IMG/VR virus record: IMGVR_UViG_3300034789_000257
Location: 1 to 26,003 of that record
DNA length: 26,003 nucleotides
Strand: one strand, 5' to 3'
DNA from: a virus
Numbering within the stretch: position 1 is the first letter of the stretch; each line of letters opens with the position of its first letter. A program made the translations under genes and the position numbers. Under the pieces are notes generated by a model. The model was not told where the DNA came from. It worked only from the letters and a program-made list of their open reading frames with translations, and did not search any database. This document shows positions 1-8,500 of the stretch, one piece after another.

Positions 1-1368
1 GGCAAATGTATTTTCTACACTATTCATTAACAACCATGTGTTTGCAAGTGCATCTACCTCACTATAGAGATGCTTACCCATATTAACATAATCTATATTC
101 TCTGTCACGTCTCTCCAATACTGATTATCTTCTCTTGATGACAATGAATAATGTAATGATACAAAATTAGACATTGCTTCAATCATATTATTAACCTGTC
201 CGTTGTAACTATCTCTATCAAATCTAGTTACAATACCCTCTCTCCTCTCTAAGAAATCTGATAGTAATAATATATTCTCATGAGTAGTCATGAGTCCAGT
301 TGATTCTAATGGCTCTACAAATCCATATGATAAACCAATACCTACAACATTCTTTACCCATGCTTCTGTATGCTTACCGTGTTTAATTTTAATAGGTTTA
401 AACTCAGCTTCATGGGCAATTTTGGGCGAATATCTGACTGCAAGATACTTTCTAAATTCTACCTCTGCTTCACACTGATTGATATACTTACTACTATAAC
501 AATAACCTGTGCCTACTCTATGCCATAGTGGAATATTCCATACCCACCCTGCATTCATTCCAACACAATCAGTATATGTTTCCATCTGTTTCTCTCTGTC
601 CACATATGGAATCTGTGTTGCGAGTGCTGCATCATTATATAATTTGTAATGGAAATCCTCGAAAGGACTACCCATGTGTTGCTCAAGTATTAGTGATTTA
701 AAACCTGTGCAATCTAGAAACATATCAGCACTAATAGAAGTACCATCATCAGTAATGATGGATTGAATACTACCATCAGGTCTTTTAATGACATTGCCAA
801 CCTCCCCAGTAAGATGCACCACACCATTAGGTATGCAATGATGCTCTTTTAAATACTGTCCAAATAATTCTGCGTCTAAATGATATGCTCTATCTAATCT
901 CTCGTCCCATACCGAACCTGGTATCTCTTTATCAACCATACGACACTCTTCTGCCAACCATGTAGACCTGTTGGCAAAACGGGCAAATTCTTCTGGTGGA
1001 TATAACTCTTTACCATACTTTGCTCTTAACTCATAAAAGCGTATAGGATTATCACAATACCAATCTATAGTATCAAACTTACCAAATGGATATTGAAATC
1101 TCTCTCCCTTCCCTTCTCTAAAATTCTTAAATGCAATAGATGTTTTGTAAGTGGCATTGCAATGTGGCATCCACGTGTCATCTTTTAATCCTAAGCGAAT
1201 AAGAAACCTATTAAAATGTCCCAGTGTAGATTCTCCTACACCAATAGGTTTAGTCTTTTCACTTTCAATCAGACATATCTCAATGTCTGGGTGCTCTTTA
1301 GATAGTATAGCTGCTGACATCCAACCACTACTACCACCACCAATTATACAAATAGATTCAACTTTCAT
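1..1368 (-). CDS. prnA: Flavin-dependent (tryptophan-type) halogenase, C-terminus cut by window edge
   Basis: This is an FADH2-dependent halogenase that would oxidise a halide and halogenate an aromatic substrate. The ATG at 1368 opens a frame that stays open to base 1 (456 residues), so the C-terminus is missing. Visible motifs are the FAD-binding GGGSSGW at residues 10-16, IGVGEST at 42-48, the family lysine in TYKTS (K75), the halogenase signature WVWNIP at 275-280, and PLESTG with the catalytic-type glutamate E355. By family knowledge, the lysine and glutamate hold and activate HOX. Related halogenases occur in T4-like cyanophages; from memory, VirX1 of cyanophage Syn10 is a characterised viral member with broad substrates and iodination activity. 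Substrate here is unknown, and free tryptophan should not be assumed. The gene follows the tail-fibre operon but has its own sigma70-type promoter and a leader hairpin. It needs reduced flavin, probably from a host reductase. Confidence 0.93.
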   Translation of the reverse strand, partial: MKVESICIIGGGSSGWMSAAILSKEHPDIEICLIESEKTKPIGVGESTLGHFNRFLIRLGLKDDTWMPHCNATYKTSIAFKNFREGKGERFQYPFGKFDTIDWYCDNPIRFYELRAKYGKELYPPEEFARFANRSTWLAEECRMVDKEIPGSVWDERLDRAYHLDAELFGQYLKEHHCIPNGVVHLTGEVGNVIKRPDGSIQSIITDDGTSISADMFLDCTGFKSLILEQHMGSPFEDFHYKLYNDAALATQIPYVDREKQMETYTDCVGMNAGWVWNIPLWHRVGTGYCYSSKYINQCEAEVEFRKYLAVRYSPKIAHEAEFKPIKIKHGKHTEAWVKNVVGIGLSYGFVEPLESTGLMTTHENILLLSDFLERREGIVTRFDRDSYNGQVNNMIEAMSNFVSLHYSLSSREDNQYWRDVTENIDYVNMGKHLYSEVDALANTWLLMNSVENTFA

Positions 1369-1396
1369 AAAAAAAGAGGAGTGTCATGCTCCTCTT
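1369..1396 (-). terminator. Terminator-like hairpin in the halogenase leader
   Basis: On the minus strand an 8-bp perfect stem (AAGAGGAG pairing with CTCCTCTT, 7-nt loop) is followed by a run of seven T that ends at the halogenase ATG. This has the form of a rho-independent terminator. It lies downstream of both the last late structural gene (ending 1424) and the sigma70-like promoter at 1418-1446. It could therefore end the late operon, attenuate the halogenase transcript, or both. The left arm contains a GGAG sequence that could act as a Shine-Dalgarno site when the stem is open. Confidence 0.75.
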
Positions 1397-1417
1397 ATAT
1401 AGGTCACTTGCAGATAT

Positions 1418-1446
1418 ATTATACTATGGTGGAGACCAGTTGTCAA
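1418..1446 (-). promoter_or_regulatory. Perfect-consensus sigma70-type promoter for the halogenase
   Basis: On the minus strand, TTGACA (1441-1446) and TATAAT (1418-1423) are separated by exactly 17 bases. The -35 box lies in the last codons of the preceding gene and the -10 box starts right after its stop codon. A transcript would start near 1411, giving a leader of about 43 nt that contains the hairpin. A consensus host-type promoter beside a late operon suggests that the halogenase is expressed early or throughout infection, by host RNA polymerase without the phage late factor. Confidence 0.85.
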
Positions 1447-1849
1447 CCCATGGGTCCCACGCTTTACGTCCTTCTAATTGTACCTTTTTCTCGTCTAAAT
1501 TAAATGTGCCAAATGTTGAAGGTGCAGTAGTTGTTGCCTTAACGTTTGCAATGTGGTCTTTCCAACGTGTACCACCATCTAGTGAGTCTTTATACTGCAT
1601 ATCTAACTGGTCACCAATAGCCCCATATGCTAATTCCCGAGTTACCTGAGCATCTTCTTTAGGGTCTTCTACATCATTATGATGTATGACTGTCCCATTG
1701 ACCATATAATGCTCAAAGGTAGTATCGTCTGGCACTTCGCACCATTTAGATGTTGCGTCAGCACCTTCGTAAATTTCAAATTTGTCCGCTTCATCAACGA
1801 TATCTGATAATTGTCCAGAATCGCCATCCACGATTGCCCATTTTGCCAT
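1424..1849 (-). CDS. Small tail-fibre-associated protein with XkdW-like C-terminal domain
   Basis: This 141-residue protein has two parts. Residues 1-60 are acidic with a short beta-rich character. The rest contains AYGAIGDQLDMQYKD (about 88-102) followed by a W-K-x-x-I-x-x-V-K stretch, the pattern of the short XkdW-like/tail-fibre-assembly proteins common beside adhesin genes in marine phages. A role as chaperone or accessory of the neighbouring glycine-rich adhesins is inferred from position and this pattern. The ATG at 1849 has a strong ribosome site (GGAAGGAA) and a late-type motif lies just upstream, inside the end of the preceding gene. It is the last gene of the structural run. Its final codons contain the halogenase -35 box. 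Confidence 0.75.
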   Translation of the reverse strand: MAKWAIVDGDSGQLSDIVDEADKFEIYEGADATSKWCEVPDDTTFEHYMVNGTVIHHNDVEDPKEDAQVTRELAYGAIGDQLDMQYKDSLDGGTRWKDHIANVKATTTAPSTFGTFNLDEKKVQLEGRKAWDPWVDNWSPP

Positions 1850-1873
1850 GAGATTAATTCCTTCCTATAATTC

Positions 1874-1881
1874 TATTTAGC
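1874..1881 (-). promoter_or_regulatory. T4-type late promoter motif (GCTAAATA)
   Basis: GCTAAATA is close to the T4-type late -10 TATAAATA. It lies 25 nt upstream of the ATG at 1849 and contains the TAA stop codon (1877-1879) of the upstream adhesin gene. The distance fits a late promoter for the 141-residue gene. Confidence 0.55.
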
Positions 1882-2689
1882 CACCATAGTATTCATAAAC
1901 TACGACCACACCTTCACGACCTCGAGCACCACGGTTGCCCTCTCGAGCACCATTACCGCCTGCACCCCAAGCTGCGTGAGATTGATGTCTATGACTATAG
2001 TTTCTTTGTGCGTGTCCAGAGGGTTGTGTACCTCCCATGTATGACATGCCTGCTGAGTGGTTACCGTATGAGTGATAACTACCATGACCGTTACCACCGC
2101 CACCGTATACGTTTAAGGTACCACCACTACCATTACCACCAACACCTCCTGCGTGTTGCTGACGACAGTTAGCACCTTGTCCACCACCGCCAGAGCAGTA
2201 TCCACCAAATGATGAAGTATTACCTCCACCACCACATCCTGAGTAGTTACTACCACCGCCAGGATTACCAACAGTAACAGATACTGAAGATGTATTGGTT
2301 ACGTCAATTACTCTTTCGGCAGTACCGCCCGCTCCACCAGATTCAGTGAATCCAGAACCTCCACCACCCGCACCTGTTACAGTGACTTGGATAGTTTCTA
2401 CACCGCTAGGTCTATTCCATGTGCCATTAGATGTCCACACTTGCATTGACCTTAATCCTGCTACAGCAGTCAATCCTTGCCATGACATTGATGTGCCATT
2501 AGTGGTCAAGAATCTACCTGACTGTCCAGACAAGTTAGGGACTATGTAGTTAGAGCTACCTTGAATATTTCCATTGATATTGATGTCATTGACTTTCAAT
2601 GTACCTAGGGCAGTAACTGTGCCACTAGAGAATGAAAATCCACCAATACCCGCTAGGTCTCTTACTTCAGTAACTTTTAAAACAGACAT
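1877..2689 (-). CDS. Glycine-rich tail adhesin, paralogue A of three
   Basis: This 270-residue protein is probably a receptor-binding tip or tail-fibre adhesin. Residues 1-78 form a moderately conserved N-terminal part with a fibre-like SGxFLTTNGTSMSW stretch. From residue 79 (RSMQVWTSNGTW) it becomes a glycine-rich domain with repeated GGGG runs (108-111, 153-156, 197-199), as in polyglycine adhesins such as the gp38 type of T-even phages. Residues 206-240 are rich in His, Tyr and Gln and differ most from the two paralogues. The C-terminus (GARGREGVVVVYEYY) is again conserved. A Shine-Dalgarno-like AAGGG precedes the ATG at 2689. The specific receptor and true homology to gp38 cannot be shown from sequence alone; a generic Gly-rich tail protein is the alternative. 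Confidence 0.8.
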   Translation of the reverse strand: MSVLKVTEVRDLAGIGGFSFSSGTVTALGTLKVNDININGNIQGSSNYIVPNLSGQSGRFLTTNGTSMSWQGLTAVAGLRSMQVWTSNGTWNRPSGVETIQVTVTGAGGGGSGFTESGGAGGTAERVIDVTNTSSVSVTVGNPGGGSNYSGCGGGGNTSSFGGYCSGGGGQGANCRQQHAGGVGGNGSGGTLNVYGGGGNGHGSYHSYGNHSAGMSYMGGTQPSGHAQRNYSHRHQSHAAWGAGGNGAREGNRGARGREGVVVVYEYYGG

Positions 2690-2709
2690 TAGATAATTCC
2701 CTTACGTTT

Positions 2710-2717
2710 TATTTATC
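2710..2717 (-). promoter_or_regulatory. T4-type late promoter motif (GATAAATA)
   Basis: GATAAATA matches the late -10 TATAAATA at seven of eight positions. It lies 21 nt upstream of the ATG at 2689 and contains the TAA stop codon (2713-2715) of paralogue B. Its spacing suits a promoter for paralogue A. Confidence 0.6.
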
Positions 2718-3522
2718 CGTAGTATTCCTTTACTACAACTACACCTTCTCGACCTCTAGCACCACGGTTTCCTTCCCTAGCACCATTTCCTCCAGCTCCC
2801 CATGCACAATGTGATTGGTGTCTGTGTGCATAGTTACGTTGGTTGTGTGATGAGGGTTGTGTGCCACCATAGTAACTACCCCCTGCAGTATGGTTTCCAT
2901 AGCACCAGTAACTACCATGTCCATTTCCTCCACCACCATATACGTTTAACGTTCCTCCAGACCCATTGCCTCCAATACCGCCTGCATGCTGTTGCCTACA
3001 GTTAGCACCATATCCGCCTGACGCACTACAGTAACCACCGAAGGAACTAGTGTTACCACCGCCACCGCAACCAGAATAATTTGAGCCACCACCTGGGTTA
3101 CCAACAGTAACACCGACACTGGAGACGTTTGTGACATCAACTGTTCTCTCTGCTGTACCGCCTGCTCCACCTGATTCTGCGAATCCACTACCACCACCTC
3201 CTGCTCCTGTTACAGTAACTAGAATTGTTTTGACTCCTGAGGGTCTTGACCATGTGCCATTAGATGTCCACACTTGCATTGAGCGAATACCTGTGGCAGT
3301 TGACACTTCTTTCCAAGATAATCCTGAGCCATCTGAGCTCAAGAATTTACCAGAGTTACCTGTCTGTGGTGGTATTACATAGTTAGACTGTCCTTGTATC
3401 TGTCCGTTGATATTAATGTTACCAACAGTCAATGTACCTACAGCAGATATACCTCCACCAGATAGTGAGAAACCTCTGGAATCTGTTAAATCTCTTATTG
3501 AAGCAACTTTGAGCTGTGACAT
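2713..3522 (-). CDS. Glycine-rich tail adhesin, paralogue B of three
   Basis: This 269-residue protein has the same architecture as paralogue A: an N-terminal fibre-like part (1-79), then a glycine-rich domain with GGGGSGF, YSGCGGGGN and YGGGGNGHG motifs, a variable window (about 205-240) and a conserved GREGVVVV end. In the variable window it carries WCYGNHTAGGSYYGG where A has HSYGNHSAGMSYMGG. The variation includes many synonymous changes, so it looks like ordinary divergence and selection. The ATG at 3522 is only 8 nt after the stop of paralogue C, with no recognisable Shine-Dalgarno sequence, so it may depend on translational coupling. Confidence 0.8.
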   Translation of the reverse strand: MSQLKVASIRDLTDSRGFSLSGGGISAVGTLTVGNININGQIQGQSNYVIPPQTGNSGKFLSSDGSGLSWKEVSTATGIRSMQVWTSNGTWSRPSGVKTILVTVTGAGGGGSGFAESGGAGGTAERTVDVTNVSSVGVTVGNPGGGSNYSGCGGGGNTSSFGGYCSASGGYGANCRQQHAGGIGGNGSGGTLNVYGGGGNGHGSYWCYGNHTAGGSYYGGTQPSSHNQRNYAHRHQSHCAWGAGGNGAREGNRGARGREGVVVVKEYYG

Positions 3523-3527
3523 ATCAG

Positions 3528-3535
3528 TATTTATC
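3528..3535 (-). promoter_or_regulatory. Late promoter-like motif (GATAAATA), position doubtful
   Basis: GATAAATA contains the TAA stop codon (3531-3533) of paralogue C, but ends only 5 nt before the ATG at 3522. Transcription from it would start at or near the start codon and give an almost leaderless mRNA. It may be a relic of duplication of the gene-end/promoter unit. Confidence 0.3.
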
Positions 3536-4340
3536 CGTAGAATTCATGTACAACAACGACGCCTTCACGTCCTCTAGCACCTCTATTTCCTTCTCTTGTG
3601 CCATTACCACCACTACCCCATGCAGCATGAGACTGATGATTGTGTCCGTAGTTTCTTTGTACGTGTGATGCTGCTTGTCCACCACCGTAGAAAGATTGTC
3701 CACAACTGTGGTTACCATACGAGTGATAGGAACCGTGTCCGTTACCTCCACCACCGTATATATTCAGCGACCCACCGCTACCATTACCACCGATACCTCC
3801 TGCGTGCTGTTGCCTACAGTTAGCACCATATCCACCTGATGCAGAGCAATAACCTCCGAATGATGATGTGTTTCCACCTCCACCGCAACCAGAGTAATTA
3901 GTACCTCCACCTGGATTTCCTACAGTAACAGATACTGAGGATACATTGGTAACATCTACCTGACGTTGGGAAGTACCTCCTGCACCTCCTGACTCACAGA
4001 ATCCACTACCACCACCGCCTGCACCTGTAACTCTAACCAAAATAGTTTTTACACCACTTGGTCTATTCCATGTGCCATTGGAAGTCCATACTTGCATTGA
4101 GCGAATGCCAGACTGCAAGTTAACAGCACCCCATGACATTGTTGAGCCGTTATTGGTAACAAAGTTATTATTCTGTCCAGATGGGTTAGGGAGAATATAA
4201 CTTGAAGACCCCGAGATGTTTCCATCAATAACAATGTCAGTAACAGTTAAAGTCCCGTTCGCAGTAATACCACTACTGGAAAAAGTGAATCCACCAATTC
4301 CTCCTAAGTCCTTTATAGCTCCCAGTTTTAACTGTGCCAT
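3531..4340 (-). CDS. Glycine-rich tail adhesin, paralogue C of three
   Basis: This 269-residue protein is the promoter-proximal copy. Its N-terminal 78 residues resemble A and B only loosely. The glycine-rich domain from RSMQVW onward is very similar, with the GGGGSGF, YSGCGGGGN and YGGGGNGHG blocks. The variable window reads HSYGNHSCGQSFYGG and later NYGHNHQSHAAWG, and is rich in His, which could reflect metal binding as in other phage fibre tips (speculative). A good ribosome site (AGGAG) and a CATAAATA late motif precede the ATG at 4340. The upstream XkdW-like gene ends 6 nt before it. Function is inferred as for paralogue A. Confidence 0.8.
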   Translation of the reverse strand: MAQLKLGAIKDLGGIGGFTFSSSGITANGTLTVTDIVIDGNISGSSSYILPNPSGQNNNFVTNNGSTMSWGAVNLQSGIRSMQVWTSNGTWNRPSGVKTILVRVTGAGGGGSGFCESGGAGGTSQRQVDVTNVSSVSVTVGNPGGGTNYSGCGGGGNTSSFGGYCSASGGYGANCRQQHAGGIGGNGSGGSLNIYGGGGNGHGSYHSYGNHSCGQSFYGGGQAASHVQRNYGHNHQSHAAWGSGGNGTREGNRGARGREGVVVVHEFYG

Positions 4341-4346
4341 TGTTTA

Positions 4347-4664
4347 TTATGCTCCTGTGTTATTTATGTAGTGAGGATAACAACATTTATAAAATGTCCC
4401 ACCTTTATTTAGTGAATTGTTGTGTATGTCAACCCATAACCACTCTAGCATTTTGTCTAGTGATGGTTTTGAAGCTTCCAACTCATCTTCTAATCTAAAT
4501 TCCTCTGCAACACATTCCATCATCATTTCTAATTTAGCAGTGGGAATTGCTTTTGCATCATTGTTTGGAAATAAAATAGTATCCCCATTAGTAATAGTAA
4601 AATCAACATTAGGTCTTAATCTCCTAATTGCTTCCGCTTTCACATCATCAGCACCACGTTTCAT
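4347..4664 (-). CDS. XkdW-like small tail protein
   Basis: This 105-residue protein has the pattern A-I-R-R-L-R-P-N-V-x-F (residues 12-22), then NGDTILFPNN and PTAKLEMMMECVAEEF. This arrangement is typical of the XkdW-like proteins found next to tail fibre genes in PBSX-type and marine phages. The second half is helical with a Trp-rich EWLWVDIH segment. A clear ribosome site (GAGGT) precedes the ATG at 4664, two bases after the stop of the upstream fibre gene, so the two are co-transcribed. A fibre-assembly or attachment role is inferred from position. The family assignment comes from pattern recognition and is moderate. Confidence 0.65.
   Translation of the reverse strand: MKRGADDVKAEAIRRLRPNVDFTITNGDTILFPNNDAKAIPTAKLEMMMECVAEEFRLEDELEASKPSLDKMLEWLWVDIHNNSLNKGGTFYKCCYPHYINNTGA
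4361..4368 (-). promoter_or_regulatory. T4-type late promoter motif (CATAAATA)
   Basis: CATAAATA lies 21 nt upstream of the ATG of paralogue C (4340), within the last codons of the XkdW-like gene, and is followed by the AGGAG ribosome site. Spacing is close to that of the motif before paralogue A. Confidence 0.6.
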
Positions 4665-4666
4665 AA

Positions 4667-5566
4667 TTAACCTCTAATTTCATATGCAGCCAAACTACTA
4701 ATTGACCTCATGTCATTACTATCTCTATCATTAATATAGAGGTCTCTTGTGCCACCACCCCATGATGCAGATACTCCAACAGAATATGTGCAGGGATTAG
4801 TGGTGTTTGGCATGTCCATGTATTGTATCATAGTATTAAACATATCTCCACCAGTATCCCTATTATGATAGGTAGTAGCAACACTACCGCTACCAACGTT
4901 AGTGTTACCAGATAGTCCACTGGTTAATGTGCCATTATTCCTCAAGAAACCAAATGATGTAACGTGTCTCGCATTGCTATTAATCATAGCAACCAAGAGC
5001 ACTTTTGAGTTTGTATGTGAGGGTTGTATTGTTACCTCTAAGTTAGGTATAGGTGATAAGTTTTGTGATTGAATTAAATATCTGTCAGCTGGAGTCTGTG
5101 AATATCTCATCTGCATTATCTGACCTTCACCAACGTCGTTGTCCTCACCACCAAGTATAAACCATTGTGCACCATTCTCTACTGTAACCGTATTACCATT
5201 GGCAATATTAATAGGTCCTGCAGAGAATCCGTTAGTAAATTCTACACCACCATTAGCACTAGGTCCGACTGTTAGAGTCTCACCAATAGTTGTGCCATTT
5301 GTCCTTATGATACTATCTTCTCCTACACTGGGTCCTCCACCACCTACATCATCCCAACCTGGCACACCTTGAGCAGCATCCTGTTTGTATATCTGTGCCA
5401 TATCTTCGGTGGTATTATACACCAAAGTACCATATGCGGGAGTACCTAAGGCATTAACTTGGGATTGGTTTAGGGAAGGCAAGTTGATTTGCTCCGTAAC
5501 CTGTAGTGCTTCCATGATAGCCCTAGTGGTTGCGTCAATCTGATTACCTATAATTTTTGTTGACAT
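4667..5566 (-). CDS. Tail fibre protein
   Basis: This 299-residue virion protein has three parts. Residues 1-75 resemble the start of many phage fibres: a helix (STKIIGNQIDATTRAIMEALQ), then GTPAYGTLVYNTTEDMAQIYK and a WDDVGGGG turn. Residues 78-140 are beta-rich (NGTTIGETLTVG). Residues 160-299 form a probable beta-sandwich ending in GTRDLYINDRD and MRSISSLAAYEIRG, a tail domain seen repeatedly in marine phage and viral fibre proteins. The role is receptor binding or a fibre segment, inferred from sequence style and position. A ribosome site (GAGGGAAA) precedes the ATG at 5566. No late promoter motif was seen, so it probably depends on the transcript of the upstream 1190-residue gene. Confidence 0.75.
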   Translation of the reverse strand: MSTKIIGNQIDATTRAIMEALQVTEQINLPSLNQSQVNALGTPAYGTLVYNTTEDMAQIYKQDAAQGVPGWDDVGGGGPSVGEDSIIRTNGTTIGETLTVGPSANGGVEFTNGFSAGPINIANGNTVTVENGAQWFILGGEDNDVGEGQIMQMRYSQTPADRYLIQSQNLSPIPNLEVTIQPSHTNSKVLLVAMINSNARHVTSFGFLRNNGTLTSGLSGNTNVGSGSVATTYHNRDTGGDMFNTMIQYMDMPNTTNPCTYSVGVSASWGGGTRDLYINDRDSNDMRSISSLAAYEIRG

Positions 5567-5582
5567 TGGTTTCCCTCGTTAA

Positions 5583-8500
5583 TTAAATTACCAATTCACG
5601 AATTTGAATGTTGTCTCCTGTCTGAGGAGTTGTGCCGATAGAGAAATCTACAGAGTTAGCATTAACTGTGTAGTCAGTACCTGGTCTCTGACAAACACCA
5701 TTCAAGAATACCAATAACGAATATGCGGTATGCCCAGGTGATATTGCAAAGGATGTGGTTGACCCATTACCTGTATACATCACACCATTGTTACCACTGT
5801 TTACACCTGTTGCTAAACTATATTTATCTGCACAACCATATTTACCAGTCACATCAATGTCACCAGTGACAGCGACATTACCAGTAATTCTCATTCTATT
5901 GTTGGCGTCAGGTGCTTCTCCAATACCGTAGTGTGTAACTCCTGCGAATCTATTAGATGTAATAGGTGCAGTATCACTTAGACCAAACTTATACCATGTG
6001 CCACTATCATATATCCATCCTAAAAATGTGCCTGGTGTCCAGTCTATATTGTATGCTAAGTCTCCATCATTAAATGCTAGTGAAGTATCAACAGTAGGAT
6101 TACCACCACCATCATCTTCTGCTAAGAATGAATTTCTTAGCACTGTGCCATCGTCGTTGGAGTATGTTAGATTAAGTGTCTGGATTGTATCCTGTGATGT
6201 TACTTTCTTCTGGAAGGTAACAGGACCTGAGAATACAGACTCTAACTGGTTAGATGCACCACCAATTACGGTTAGTTTGTCAGTTAAGACCAACTCTGAG
6301 AATGTCTCAATAGTTGTGCCCTCTTCACCCAACACGTTAAGTTGTGCAATATCCTCGTTAGTAATCTGACCTGTAACTGGGTTAATAACTTGGTTACCAA
6401 CAAACAACTCACCATCACTGTTAACACCAGAGTAATATGCAACACCTGCTGCTTCTTTTAGTGACTGCGACAGTCTGACTTGGGCAGGAGTTAACACTTC
6501 TACCTGTGTAGATGGGAATGCAGTTGAATAGTTACCAGGACCGAAACCAAGATACTCAAACGTATGACCTGATGCTCTAAGAATTGAGTATCGTCTCAAC
6601 TCACAGAGTATCGGTTGGACTGAGTTATCTGCATTTAATTTAAGTGGTATCTTTCTCTCTTCTGCGTCTCCTAATCTAGCAGTAACACTAATACCATTCA
6701 ATACGTTAGATGTAGTGTTATATCCTAAGTTATTTTCTGACTCTAGTAAGAAGAATTGAGATGTCTCTTTTGTAATTGACCTCTGTGTATCTTCATTAGG
6801 TGTAGGTGATGCACCATCAGTTGTTGTCACCAATCCTAATGTTTCGTTATCTGCTATTGATACTGCTGCAGCAGGGTCGGCTACTGGGTTGTCTCTATCA
6901 AATGCAGGATATAAGTCTACAGTCTGCTGTGAGAAGAAGAAATCATTAAAGTTAGATGTTGAAGGTGATACACTAGCATTCAAGAATGTCAAATAATATA
7001 TTCCATCAGTCACACCTCTTTCAAACTCTTGATATGTTTCTACTGAATAGAGATAATATGTCTTAGAATATGCAGGAGAGTTAGTTTCACTACTTCTAGG
7101 TTGCACAACGAAACCAGTGATAGGTGGTCTAGGCACTGGGAAAGCATCCTTATCTAATACATAGCGATATCTATAAATTCTATCAACAAGGTTTCTTGCA
7201 TCAGGTACTCTTCGGATGAATGTAGTAGGTGTGAATCCTAAGTTTTGGTAGATACTGTTAGCAAGTAACGTAGTATAGATTGTATTTTGTGAGCCATCTA
7301 CCTGTATATACCATTGATTATTTGTGCTATCCCACTTGATAGGTGAATTATCATCACCCGCTCTTGTGCCTGTTACGTCAGGACCTGAAGGATTAATCTC
7401 TGCATAATGAGTTGTTGGCTCTTGTGCTCCAGATGCAATTAATAGCACATATACTCTGTCTGGTGTATTAACGTCATCACGTCTAGCACCTATAGTATAT
7501 CCCTGTACCTTACTTGGCGGTCTCGCAGTCTCAACTGTGTATCCATATAAGAATAGTTTAGTGGGGTCTGCAACGTTTCTCGTCTTGGTGATGTCAATAG
7601 TAACCCAGTTGATTGAAATTTCTTCAACATCTGACAACGACTTGGGAGGGATAACGTGAGTGATTTGCCCAGCTTTATCTTTTGTGAATGATGCAGCTTT
7701 GAATCCTTTGCTTCGCAGCGACGTATTTCCGAAGTTTGAGTTACTGTTAGTAATAGAGAGGTCGCCACCAGACTGAGAAAAGAAATGGTCACCAAATCCA
7801 ACAGCAAACACAGAAACAACCTGAATGAAAGCATCATTGGATGCTTTGATATGGCAATGACGCCACCCTTTACGATATTTGCAAAGACCGTTAATGTGTG
7901 CACCACTACCCGCAGCTTGTGCTTCATATGCTCCTGTTGATTGATTATACAATACAAATGCTCTGTCGTCTTTCTGTAGTGATATACCAGTAAACTGAGC
8001 AACAACCATAGATTTGAAACCAGTCGCTTCAGCTCCATCTGCGTGCATTCCTGCAACTCCCCACACACTTCTTAGTGAGCAGTTAAAGACATATGGTGAT
8101 GCTGAGTCAACAGTATCGATTTCAACTTTAACAAGTATATTACTACCTAACGCATTACCTGACGGCTCAGATGACATCTGATATGTAAACTGGTTACCTT
8201 GTGCAGAGGTTACCAAGAAACTACCATTATAGAGGAGAGCATCTTGGTCAGTAGGACCTGTTACACCTGATATATTAACAGCAACACCAACGGAGAAACC
8301 ATGGTTTTTGGGGTTACCCAATTCATCTACAGTAAATGCAGTTGCAGTCTGTCCGTTTCTAATAATCTGTGATACAGCAAATTCATCAGAAATAGGACCA
8401 ACGATTCTGTTTTCTTCAACTCTTGGTTGTAATTGGTCTTGTGCAATAATACCAGAGGTATCTGGGATAACAGCATAACCTTTTGAAATCTTCTGATAAT

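Larger units (their letters stand above)
1877..4340 (-). repeat. Tandem triplication of glycine-rich adhesin genes
   Basis: Three consecutive genes of 269-270 codons (1877-2689, 2713-3522, 3531-4340) encode co-linear proteins. The last 190 residues are almost the same apart from a short variable window, while the first 78 diverge more. The DNA shows shared blocks: copies A and B share an uninterrupted run of more than 30 bases around the CCATGTGCCATTAGATG segment (near 2420 and 3250), while B and C share other runs (for example near 2990 and 3805). Confidence 0.9.

Noticed and set aside
1368-1387. A possible leader peptide starting at the ATG at 1387 in the halogenase leader.
   Set aside because: It would encode only nine residues with no tryptophan, lies within the hairpin, and its Shine-Dalgarno spacing is too short.
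2050-3800. Variable windows of the adhesin copies as a diversity-generating retroelement target.
   Set aside because: Differences include many synonymous and non-adenine changes spread over the genes, and no reverse transcriptase or template repeat is in the window.
4341-4349. In-phase continuation from the XkdW-like gene into adhesin paralogue C.
   Set aside because: Two consecutive TAA codons separate them and paralogue C has its own ribosome site and late motif.
7490-8068. A 192-codon minus-strand frame inside the 1190-residue gene.
   Set aside because: It is out of phase with the structural gene, has no recognisable domain, and shows no promoter or ribosome site.
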